DNA from: Alectryocaccobium sp964389285
GTDB lineage: Bacteria > Bacillota > Clostridia > Lachnospirales > Lachnospiraceae
NCBI GenBank assembly: GCA_964389285.1
Contig: CAYMCZ010000009.1
Coordinates: forward strand, 1-64,000
Length of the DNA stretch: 64,000 bases
Reading direction: 5' to 3'
Shown here: positions 1 to 7,413 of the stretch, piece after piece
Numbering within the stretch: position 1 is the first letter of the stretch
How the letters are laid out: the number at the start of each line of letters is the position of its first letter
Position numbers and translations under genes: made by a program
Notes under the pieces: model-generated
The model's input: the letters and a program-made list of their open reading frames with translations, nothing else
Database searches by the model: none
What the model was told of the DNA's origin: nothing

Positions 1-16
1 TTGCGACAGCTTTGTT

Positions 17-45
17 ATAGTATCACGCTTGTATTTCCGTGTCAA
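17..45 (-). promoter_or_regulatory. Promoter reading out of the left edge
   Basis: On the minus strand TTGACA (45-40) is followed by a 17-base spacer and TACTAT (22-17). This is a good sigma-A-type promoter downstream of rseP, pointing at a gene beyond the window. The 70 bases between it and the rseP stop hold two long A-tracts and no gene. Confidence 0.6.
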
Positions 46-116
46 CTGTTTTTTTTATTTTTTTTTGAACAGATTTATTATTTTTTTTTGAACATATTTG
101 AAAAGGATTTAATAGC

Positions 117-1406
117 TTAAAACAGTTTCATAACATCACTGATAGCGATTAGTATTGCAAATCCGAACAGTGCGAGTATACCTATATAATGCACCATTCC
201 TTCCACTTTTTGACTTACCGGTTTTCTGCGTATTATGCCAATAAGCATAAACAGAATCCTTCCTCCGTCAAGCGCGGGAAGCGGAAGCAGGTTTAAGATC
301 CCCAGATTTACCGACAAAAGAATAATCATATTCAGCATTGAAATCAGAGGTGCATAACCTCCGTCGTCACTTGCCTGTTCATATACATCTCCTATCGTTT
401 TTACGATACCCACCGGCCCTGAGAGATCTCTTATGGAAAAACGTCCGGTAATTAATCCCGCAAGCGATTTGAAGGTCGCATTAACCCAATATTTTAACTC
501 GCCCGCACTGTATTTGAGCGTTTCGGCAAGATTAACCTTTTCACGCTGCATGTTAAACGAAAAACCGCCGCTTATTTCCGTTTCCTCTACGGGTGCTACT
601 ATAACGGTGTTTACAACTCCTTCATGCTCGTATTCTATGCTTACTTCGCTGCCGTCCAGTGGGTTCTCCGAAATATATTCATTAAAATCGTTATATGACT
701 CTATTGAAGTTCCGTTTATACCGGTTATGATATCTCCCGGTTCAACCCCGGCTTTATCCATGGGAAGTCCTTCAGTCAGCCCTGTAATTATAAGCGGCTC
801 GTCGGTTTCGGAGTCATAATAAAAACCGAAAAGATATCTTGTTATCTCGTCGGGAGCGTATGAAGCGTTATAACGTTTGCTCTCTCTTAAATATCCGATG
901 TCTATCTCATCTTCCGGAAGTCCGTCCATCATAAGATACATATAGAGTTCACGACTGTTTGATACGCCCTGGCCTTCGAAGCTGACAATAAGATCACCGG
1001 CTGTCAGTCCGGCAGCTTCGGCGTTAGAACCCGGATTAACGGAATTAATATAGCAACGGTCAGCCCCAGCGGAAAAAATGACTATGAATGCCACTATAAA
1101 AGCAAGCAAAAAATTAAACAAAGGTCCGGCGGCCACTACCAAAAGTTTATGTGCGGTTTTGGCTGACTGAAAACTGCCTTCGGAATGATCTTCCTCGTCT
1201 TCGCCCTGCATTACGCACATTCCGCCTATAGGCAGCAGCCTCCATGCATATACCGTATCTCCCCTTTTGACGGAAAGTAGTTTAGGCCCCATACCTATTG
1301 CAAATTCATTTACACGGATTCCGCTTTTTTTTGCAGCCAGAAAATGACCGAGTTCGTGAAAAAAAACCACGCCGCTTAATATAAGCAGCGCTATTACTAT
1401 TTTCAA
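117..1406 (-). CDS. rseP: RIP metalloprotease RseP (site-2 protease)
   Basis: This is a membrane-embedded zinc metalloprotease of family M50 (RseP/RasP/YluC). It performs intramembrane cleavage of anti-sigma factors and of signal-peptide remnants. The protein is 429 residues. The zinc-binding HELGH motif lies at residues 17-21 in the first membrane helix and the LDG motif (D380) near the C-terminus. Two PDZ-like segments lie between them (about residues 115-190 and 200-275). The start is a TTG codon at 1406, preceded by a GCAGGTG ribosome binding site; no in-frame ATG comes before the HELGH helix. It is the last gene of the pyrH-frr-uppS-cdsA-dxr-rseP run, a common Firmicute order. Identification is firm; the physiological substrates in this organism are unknown. 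Confidence 0.96.
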   Translation of the reverse strand: MKIVIALLILSGVVFFHELGHFLAAKKSGIRVNEFAIGMGPKLLSVKRGDTVYAWRLLPIGGMCVMQGEDEEDHSEGSFQSAKTAHKLLVVAAGPLFNFLLAFIVAFIVIFSAGADRCYINSVNPGSNAEAAGLTAGDLIVSFEGQGVSNSRELYMYLMMDGLPEDEIDIGYLRESKRYNASYAPDEITRYLFGFYYDSETDEPLIITGLTEGLPMDKAGVEPGDIITGINGTSIESYNDFNEYISENPLDGSEVSIEYEHEGVVNTVIVAPVEETEISGGFSFNMQREKVNLAETLKYSAGELKYWVNATFKSLAGLITGRFSIRDLSGPVGIVKTIGDVYEQASDDGGYAPLISMLNMIILLSVNLGILNLLPLPALDGGRILFMLIGIIRRKPVSQKVEGMVHYIGILALFGFAILIAISDVMKLF

Positions 1407-1430
1407 GGATTTACACCTGCTTTCATTTGA

Positions 1431-2579
1431 TTATTGAATATTTGTTCTGATATATTTCTCTGTTTCAAGAATCTCTTCAAGTGAAGGATTTGAAATATTG
1501 TTGTGTTTTTCCATGGCATCTTCGATAATATGATAAATATCGAGAAAACCTATCTTACCGTTTAGGAAACTTTCAACGGCAGCTTCATTTGCCGCATTGA
1601 ATACCGTCGGCATAGAGCCGCCGCTTCTTCCGGCCTCAAAAGCCAGTGACAGCCCGCGAAAGGTCTTGGTGTCGGGTTTTTCAAATTCTATGGAAGATAG
1701 CTTTTTAAAGTCTATGCGTTCGGTGTTTACTAAATCCCTTTTTGGGTATGTAAGCGCATATTGTATTGGCAGATGCATATCCGGTACGCCTATTTGCGCA
1801 AGAATACTTCCGTCGTTGAATTCGACCATGGAATGAATTAAGCTTTGAGGCTGGATAATGACTTCAATATCATCATAAGGCGTGTCAAACAGCCAGTGAG
1901 CCTCCATCACTTCGAGGCCTTTGTTTATAAGGGTTGCCGAATCAATCGTGACTTTATTGCCCATGTTCCAATTAGGATGTTTGAGAGCATCTTTTGCGGT
2001 AACATTTAAAAGTTCATCGGTTTTATATCCTCTGAAAGCTCCTCCCGAGGCTGTCAGCCAAAGTTTATAAATCGGATATCTGCCGGATTTATCGATCATG
2101 CTGCCCTGAAGACACTGGAAAACAGCACTGTGTTCACTGTCAACAGGAAGAATTGTTGCCTCGTTTTGTTTTGCGAGAGGCATTATCAGATGACCTGCGG
2201 TTACAAGTGTTTCTTTATTTGCAAGAGCAATGGTTTTCCGGGCGTTTACAGCGGCAATAGTCGGTTTAATCCCTATCATCCCTACTATGGCCGTAACAAA
2301 TATATCACTCGACCGCATTTCGGCAAGAGCCGTCAGTCCTTCCATGCCCGAATATACTTTTATATGAGTACCCGCGAGCCTTGTACGAAGAAGATCCGCG
2401 TCGTTTTTGTCTTTTGCAACTATCATCTCAGGAAGAAACTCTCTTGCCTGATGTTCAAGAAGCCGGATGTTTTTCCCGGCGCTGAGACCGACTATATTCA
2501 GATCTTTTCTTGAGCGAACTATATCAAGTGTCTGAGTTCCTATAGAGCCCGTTGAACCCATGATCGCAATATTTTTCAT
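1431..2579 (-). CDS. dxr: 1-deoxy-D-xylulose-5-phosphate reductoisomerase
   Basis: This enzyme catalyses the NADPH-dependent rearrangement and reduction of DXP to 2-C-methyl-D-erythritol 4-phosphate, the committed step of the MEP isoprenoid pathway. The 382-residue length is typical. An N-terminal Rossmann motif GSTGSIG lies at residues 8-14. Substrate- and metal-binding signatures PVDSEHSA, LTASGGAFR and NKGLEVMEAHWLF are present. The ATG start has AGAGG eight bases upstream. It lies 24 bases upstream of rseP and just after cdsA, so it is probably co-transcribed with both. It supplies precursors that UppS, encoded two genes upstream, turns into the undecaprenyl carrier lipid. Confidence 0.97.
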   Translation of the reverse strand: MKNIAIMGSTGSIGTQTLDIVRSRKDLNIVGLSAGKNIRLLEHQAREFLPEMIVAKDKNDADLLRTRLAGTHIKVYSGMEGLTALAEMRSSDIFVTAIVGMIGIKPTIAAVNARKTIALANKETLVTAGHLIMPLAKQNEATILPVDSEHSAVFQCLQGSMIDKSGRYPIYKLWLTASGGAFRGYKTDELLNVTAKDALKHPNWNMGNKVTIDSATLINKGLEVMEAHWLFDTPYDDIEVIIQPQSLIHSMVEFNDGSILAQIGVPDMHLPIQYALTYPKRDLVNTERIDFKKLSSIEFEKPDTKTFRGLSLAFEAGRSGGSMPTVFNAANEAAVESFLNGKIGFLDIYHIIEDAMEKHNNISNPSLEEILETEKYIRTNIQ

Positions 2580-2605
2580 AAGACCTCTTAAAATTCAAAC
2601 AAAAG

Positions 2606-3397
2606 TCAAAGCAATATCATAAAAAGAAAATATATTATGGGGGCGGTAAATATTATACTGTCAAAACGGTCAAGTATGCCGCCGTGACCCGGTATAAGAC
2701 TTCCATAGTCTTTAATATTCATATTTCGCTTAATGGCTGAAGCGGTAAGGTCACCTACCATCGAAATCAGAGCTCCGACGCAGCAGATGAGGGCGTATAT
2801 TCCTATGTTCTGGTGAGTGCAAAGGGCATAAATAATACCGATGACAACCGCTCCTATTACGCCTCCTATGGCTCCTTCAACGGATTTTTTTGGACTTAAT
2901 ACAGGCGACATCTTGCGTTTTCCGAATTTCATGCCGGCACAGTAAGCACAGGTATCGCAGCCCCAGGCACTTATAAATATCAGCCAAACATGAAATTTGC
3001 CGTCCGGGAGCATCCTTGTAAGATATATACACGAAAGCATGACTCCGCAATACAAAATACTGAAAACAACGGCCATTACCTGGAAAGCATTGTGATTCGG
3101 AAATCTGAACACATATACGAACATAACAGCCATAAGTCCTATTACTACCGGCATAAGATAAAAGGAAGTCGGCAGAGTAAGTATTACGATATAGTAAAAG
3201 GCGATGGAGGCATATCCCGCGAACATCAGAGCACCGACGGAGCTTTTTGTTTTAACTCCCGTGGCTCTGTATAATTCGTATGCTGCAATCAGCGATAAAA
3301 TAAACGCAGTGAAATAAAGAACAATTCCGCCAGTGATTATGAGAAACAATGCGGCGGCAATAAGTATAGCTCCGCTGATCAGTCTTGTTTTAAACAC
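2606..3397 (-). CDS. cdsA: Phosphatidate cytidylyltransferase
   Basis: CdsA makes CDP-diacylglycerol from phosphatidic acid and CTP, the branch point of bacterial phospholipid synthesis, in the cytoplasmic membrane. The 263-residue protein is largely hydrophobic, with about seven to eight predicted helices. Its C-terminus carries the family signature, read as SAIKRNMNIKD followed by PGHGGILDRFDS. The start is GTG at 3397, with GGAGGTG about eight bases upstream. Only three bases separate it from the uppS stop, consistent with translational coupling. Identification is firm from the signature. Confidence 0.95.
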   Translation of the reverse strand: MFKTRLISGAILIAAALFLIITGGIVLYFTAFILSLIAAYELYRATGVKTKSSVGALMFAGYASIAFYYIVILTLPTSFYLMPVVIGLMAVMFVYVFRFPNHNAFQVMAVVFSILYCGVMLSCIYLTRMLPDGKFHVWLIFISAWGCDTCAYCAGMKFGKRKMSPVLSPKKSVEGAIGGVIGAVVIGIIYALCTHQNIGIYALICCVGALISMVGDLTASAIKRNMNIKDYGSLIPGHGGILDRFDSIIFTAPIIYFLFMILL

Positions 3398-3400
3398 CGT

Positions 3401-4099
3401 TTATACACCTCCAAACCTGCGATTTCTCCTGTTGTATTCTTCGATTGCTTCGATAAGCTGAGGCTTTTTAAAAGAAGGCCAGGGGATATCGGTAAAATAA
3501 AGTTCCGAGTAGGCTATCTGCCACAAAAGAAAATTGGATATCCTCTGTTCACCGCTCGTCCTTATAACGAGATCCGGATCCGGTATGCCGACCGTGTCGA
3601 GATAATCATCAAAAGCGCTTTCCGTAATATCCTCCGGGAGCATCTCTCCTGTTTTGATTTTGTCGGCTATCTTTTGAATTCCTCGTATGATCTCGTCCCT
3701 GCTGCCGTAATTTAATGCAATCTGAAGATGCATTTTATCAAAGTTTTCGGACATTTCTTCGAGCTGTTCTATCCTTTTGAGGATATCGGCGGGCAATCCG
3801 TCCCTTTTCCCAAGGATTCTGACCCGCATATTAAATCTGAGAGCATCATCGGATATTCTTTTAAGATACCGCCTGAAAAGATTCATCAGAACCCGTACTT
3901 CTTCCTGGGCCCTTTTCCAGTTTTCGGTGGAAAATGTATATACCGTAAGGTATTTGATGCCCATTTCCCTGATAATATGACACATTTTTTCCAGATTATC
4001 ACACCCGACAACGTGCCCGTAACTTCTGGGTAATCCTTTGTTTTTTGCCCAGCGTCCGTTCCCGTCAAGTATGATAGCTATATGCTGGGGCAGATGCAT
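3401..4099 (-). CDS. uppS: Isoprenyl transferase (undecaprenyl diphosphate synthase)
   Basis: UppS elongates farnesyl diphosphate with isopentenyl units to undecaprenyl diphosphate, the lipid carrier for peptidoglycan and surface glycans. The ATG at 4099 is chosen because AAGGAG lies nine bases upstream. A reading frame extending further upstream (to 4144) adds 15 residues not seen in the family and has no ribosome binding site. From this start the protein is 232 residues, with the catalytic DGNGRWA motif at residues 12-18. The C-terminal RTSGEQRISNF and SELYFTD motifs are also conserved. The same carrier lipid would be the likely anchor for the glycan donor of the STT3 enzyme encoded at 56-58 kb. 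Confidence 0.96.
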   Translation of the reverse strand: MHLPQHIAIILDGNGRWAKNKGLPRSYGHVVGCDNLEKMCHIIREMGIKYLTVYTFSTENWKRAQEEVRVLMNLFRRYLKRISDDALRFNMRVRILGKRDGLPADILKRIEQLEEMSENFDKMHLQIALNYGSRDEIIRGIQKIADKIKTGEMLPEDITESAFDDYLDTVGIPDPDLVIRTSGEQRISNFLLWQIAYSELYFTDIPWPSFKKPQLIEAIEEYNRRNRRFGGV

Positions 4100-4184
4100 A
4101 TCTTCACTCCTTGTTTGAAATAAACAGGCTGTCCGATAATGCAAACCATTATACTGACAGCCCGTCGATAAGCTTTGTTTGTGA

Positions 4185-4736
4185 TTATACCGTAAGAATT
4201 TCCTTTGATTTTTCGGATACAGCCTTATCTATCTTCTTCGTAAAACTGTCTGTTTCTTTCTGAAGCTCGTCCTGAAGATCTTTTATGGCGTCTTCTGAAA
4301 TATCTTCTTTTTTAAGCTTTTTGAAAGTATCGTTTCCGTCGCGTCTGATGTTGCGGATGGCAACTTTCGCGGCCTCTCCTTTTTTCTCGACTTCTTTGAC
4401 CAGCTGTTTTCTGCGTTCCTCGGTAAGTTCCGGGAAAACGAGACGGACAACTTTTCCGTCAGTAGTAGGGTTAATGCCTATATCGGAAGTCTGAACGGCT
4501 TTCGTAATCTCTTTTACCAAAGACGGTTCCCAGGGCTGTATCTGAAGAATCCTTGCTTCAGGAACAGTAATATTAGCGACCTGAGAGAGCGGAGTTTTCG
4601 TACCGTAGTAATCTACACTGATTTTGTCAAGCACATGAGGATTTGCCCTGCCGGCACGGATGGTGCCGAGTTCGAACTCAAGATTTGACATGGTTTTGTT
4701 CATTTTGCTTACATATATTTCGAGTCTCTGATCCAT
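4185..4736 (-). CDS. frr: Ribosome recycling factor
   Basis: RRF splits post-termination ribosomes together with EF-G in the cytoplasm. The protein is 183 residues, close to the usual 185. It shows the conserved GTIRAGRA and HVLDKISVDYYG segments near the N-terminus and the PELTEERRKQLVK stretch in the middle. The ATG start has AGGAG upstream. It lies 15 bases after pyrH, the pairing seen in most bacteria. An 85-base gap separates it from uppS, and no clear terminator is visible there. Confidence 0.97.
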   Translation of the reverse strand: MDQRLEIYVSKMNKTMSNLEFELGTIRAGRANPHVLDKISVDYYGTKTPLSQVANITVPEARILQIQPWEPSLVKEITKAVQTSDIGINPTTDGKVVRLVFPELTEERRKQLVKEVEKKGEAAKVAIRNIRRDGNDTFKKLKKEDISEDAIKDLQDELQKETDSFTKKIDKAVSEKSKEILTV

Positions 4737-4751
4737 AAATATTACTCCTTA

Positions 4752-5450
4752 TCAGTTAACCAATACTTTTGTTCCGGTGACAATACCTTTAGCTGCTTTT
4801 ATTATTCCGTCGGGTTCCGCAAGGGAAAATACATACATAGGCATCTGGTTTTCCATGGCGAGAATAGATGCCGTCATATCCACGACCTGGAGTTTTTTAG
4901 CTATTACTTCATCTATCGAAATTTCGGAATACCTTTTTGCATCCGGATATTTGTTGGGGTCCTTGTCATAAACGGCATCAATGGATTTCGCAAGAAGTAC
5001 CGCGTCGGCATCTATTTCGACTGCTCGAAGCAGCGTGCCCGTGTCTGTGGAAAAATACGGATGTCCGGTTCCGCCGGCAAAGAATACAACGGTATTATCC
5101 GCAAAACAGCGGTTTGCCCGGTCTTTGGAAAAGCCTTTGGTAAACTCGCCTATTGCAAAAGGTGTCAGTACTGCGGTCTTCATCCCTATGCTCCTGAAAA
5201 GCTCGGATACGTAGATGCAGTTCATCACGGTAGCGAGCATCCCTATCTGGTCTGCTTTTGTCCTATCGATGTTATCGCTTGAACGGCCTCTCCAGAAATT
5301 GCCTCCGCCGATGACGATACCTACTTCGATCCCGTCATCAGTAAGCCGTTTTACCTGCGAAGCAACTTTTAGAAGAACCTGATCTTCAAAACCTGCTTTT
5401 TTTTCTCCCGCAAGCGCTTCGCCGCTGAGCTTGAGTACAACTCTTTTCAT
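4752..5450 (-). CDS. pyrH: UMP kinase
   Basis: PyrH phosphorylates UMP to UDP and is an amino-acid-kinase-fold protein specific to prokaryotes. The protein is 232 residues and begins KRVVLKLSGEAL, then shows GIVIGGGNFWRG and the UMP-binding TGHPYFSTDT segment. The ATG start has GGAGG five bases upstream. It heads the run through frr, uppS, cdsA, dxr and rseP. It completes the route from the pyr genes at 36-45 kb to UDP, although it is encoded far from them. Confidence 0.97.
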   Translation of the reverse strand: MKRVVLKLSGEALAGEKKAGFEDQVLLKVASQVKRLTDDGIEVGIVIGGGNFWRGRSSDNIDRTKADQIGMLATVMNCIYVSELFRSIGMKTAVLTPFAIGEFTKGFSKDRANRCFADNTVVFFAGGTGHPYFSTDTGTLLRAVEIDADAVLLAKSIDAVYDKDPNKYPDAKRYSEISIDEVIAKKLQVVDMTASILAMENQMPMYVFSLAEPDGIIKAAKGIVTGTKVLVN

Positions 5451-5496
5451 TTTTCCTCCAATGCCGACTTTGCTTTAGGTATTCTGATTCAAAAGA

Positions 5497-5525
5497 ATTA
5501 TACCATTAAATTTATAAGATTTAAA
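5497..5525 (-). promoter_or_regulatory. Candidate promoter for pyrH-frr operon
   Basis: On the minus strand a consensus TATAAT (5502-5497) lies 17 bases after a weak TTTAAA (5525-5520) that overlaps the end of the aspartate kinase gene. The -10 box is strong and the -35 box is poor. Confidence 0.4.
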
Positions 5526-6840
5526 GCTGTGTTTCAACAAATATATCGTAAATAGCTTTGATTGTGGTTTCGAAATCGCTGTTTTCAACTCCGATGATAA
5601 TATTTAGCTCGGAGGACCCCTGATCAATCATTTTTATGTTGACATTAGCGTGGGCAAGCGATGAAAATATCCGGCCTGCCGTTCCTCTTGTCCTTTTCAT
5701 TCCCCGTCCCACAACGGCGACAAGCGCAAGATCCGATTCGAGTTCGATAAGATCAGGATTTACGGCTCTGTGAAGCCCGGCGATGATTGCCTGCTCTTTT
5801 TTAAGAAATTCATCCTGATGTACATATATCGTAAATGTGTCTATACCCGAAGGTGTATGCTCAAAAGATAAGCCTTCGTTTTCAAATACTTCAAGAACTT
5901 TCCGACCGAAACCTATTTCAGTGTTCATCATGGCCTTTTCTATTGTGATGGAAGCAAACCCTTTTTTGCCTCCTATGCCTGTAATAGTATATTTGGGTTT
6001 ATCACAGGTGCTTTCCACAATCATCGTGCCGCTGTCTTCGGGTCTGTTGGTATTTCTGACATTTACGGGTATACCGAGCTTGCGAAGCGGAAATACCGCG
6101 TCCTCATGCAATACGGTTGCGCCCATATACGAAAGCTCGCGCATTTCCCTGTATGTTATGGTAGCAATGGTAGGCGGATTTTTGACTATCCTCGGATCGG
6201 TGATTAAAAAACCCGATACGTCTGTCCAGTTTTCATAAAGATCGGCCTTGATTGCGGCAGCAACCAGAGATCCCGATATGTCTGAACCGCCGCGTGAAAA
6301 TGTCTTGATTTTTCCGTCGGGTCCTGTGCCGTAAAAGCCGGGGATAACGGCGTATTCAGTCTTTGAAAGGCGTTCCGAAATGGCTTTGAAAGTCTTTTCC
6401 TGATCGTAACTGCCTGAATCATCTATAAAAATAATATCTTTTGAATCGATAAATTCAAAGCCCAGATATTCGGCCATTAGTTTACCGTTAAGGAATTCTC
6501 CTCTTGAAGCGGCATAATCTTTGCCGGCATTTGCCGTGAAATCATTTTTTATGATTTCGAATTCGCTTTTTAAGTCAAAGCCTATCTCAAGCTCTTTATT
6601 TATTTCTTCATATCTGTCTTTAATCTTTTCAAGCTCTTTTTCAAAATCCTGCCCTGCTTCGGCTTTTGCGTAACATGCATAAAGCATATCCGTAACCTTT
6701 GTGTCTCCGGGGAAACGTTTTCCGGGCGCGGAAGGCACCACATAACGTCTGTCGGGGTCAGAGGTAATTATGTTTTTTACTTTTATAAACTGACCGGCAT
6801 CAGCCAGCGAACTGCCGCCGAATTTTACTACTTTTTGCAT
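5521..6840 (-). CDS. lysC: Aspartate kinase
   Basis: Aspartate kinase phosphorylates aspartate, the first step to lysine, threonine, methionine and diaminopimelate. The protein is 439 residues, a monofunctional length. The N-terminal KFGGSSLA motif lies at residues 6-13. The kinase domain runs to about residue 280 and two C-terminal ACT-type regulatory segments follow, ending in the region with RGTAGRIFSSLA and IDQGSSELN. The ATG start has AAGGAG about eleven bases upstream. It overlaps the preceding DUF5662 gene by 13 bases, so it is likely co-transcribed from pnp. No lysine riboswitch is visible upstream, which fits its internal position in an operon. Confidence 0.94.
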   Translation of the reverse strand: MQKVVKFGGSSLADAGQFIKVKNIITSDPDRRYVVPSAPGKRFPGDTKVTDMLYACYAKAEAGQDFEKELEKIKDRYEEINKELEIGFDLKSEFEIIKNDFTANAGKDYAASRGEFLNGKLMAEYLGFEFIDSKDIIFIDDSGSYDQEKTFKAISERLSKTEYAVIPGFYGTGPDGKIKTFSRGGSDISGSLVAAAIKADLYENWTDVSGFLITDPRIVKNPPTIATITYREMRELSYMGATVLHEDAVFPLRKLGIPVNVRNTNRPEDSGTMIVESTCDKPKYTITGIGGKKGFASITIEKAMMNTEIGFGRKVLEVFENEGLSFEHTPSGIDTFTIYVHQDEFLKKEQAIIAGLHRAVNPDLIELESDLALVAVVGRGMKRTRGTAGRIFSSLAHANVNIKMIDQGSSELNIIIGVENSDFETTIKAIYDIFVETQL

Positions 6841-7385
6841 TTGTTTTTACGCTCCTTTTTCAAATATACATTTTTAATAAATCTGAAAGTATAATCTTCA
6901 CCTTTTTCGGCATACATTAAAAGAAGCCTTTCGAGATCTCTTTTTGTTTTGGGACTTACAAACCAAAGCTTTTTTTTGCTTTTCATAAAATATTTGTAAG
7001 GATCACCTGAATTGAATTTTTCTCTGTTATAAGTTTTGCAGGCTGCAACACGATCCATAAACATCTCGGCAATGTATTTGCGCGGCATGTCAACTCCCCT
7101 TATTATGGTAGGCGAATCCAAGCCGTAATCGATCCAGTATTCGAAATGATGTTTGTTGCGGCCTTTATGATGCAGCCATGAATCGGACCAGCCTTTGTCT
7201 TCACGCGCTCTGTTATTGGGGCTCCTGTAACCCTGATAATATTTGCAGCCTTCCAAAAACTCGGTCGGCATATATTTGGACATGTCGTGAAGAAGCCCCT
7301 GTATGTAAAGACCTGTTTTAAAACAATGTCTCATGACCCAGATTTTATGTTCGGTTATGGTTTTAAAGTGTTTCAGGGCGTTCAA
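6828..7385 (-). CDS. DUF5662 family protein
   Basis: This is a conserved Firmicute protein of unknown function. It is rich in histidine and aromatic residues (LLHDMSKY, HHKGRNKHHFEYW), which suggests a metal-dependent HD-like fold; that is inference. The preferred start is TTG at 7385, because GGAGG lies nine bases upstream and the protein then begins MNALKHFKTI, as relatives do. An ATG at 7406 would add seven residues but has no ribosome binding site. From the TTG the protein is 185 residues. It sits between pnp and lysC and overlaps lysC, so it is translated as part of that transcript. Function cannot be assigned. Confidence 0.8.
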   Translation of the reverse strand: MNALKHFKTITEHKIWVMRHCFKTGLYIQGLLHDMSKYMPTEFLEGCKYYQGYRSPNNRAREDKGWSDSWLHHKGRNKHHFEYWIDYGLDSPTIIRGVDMPRKYIAEMFMDRVAACKTYNREKFNSGDPYKYFMKSKKKLWFVSPKTKRDLERLLLMYAEKGEDYTFRFIKNVYLKKERKNKCKK

Positions 7386-7413
7386 TAGCGGAACCTCCGA
7401 AGGCATTTAAAAA

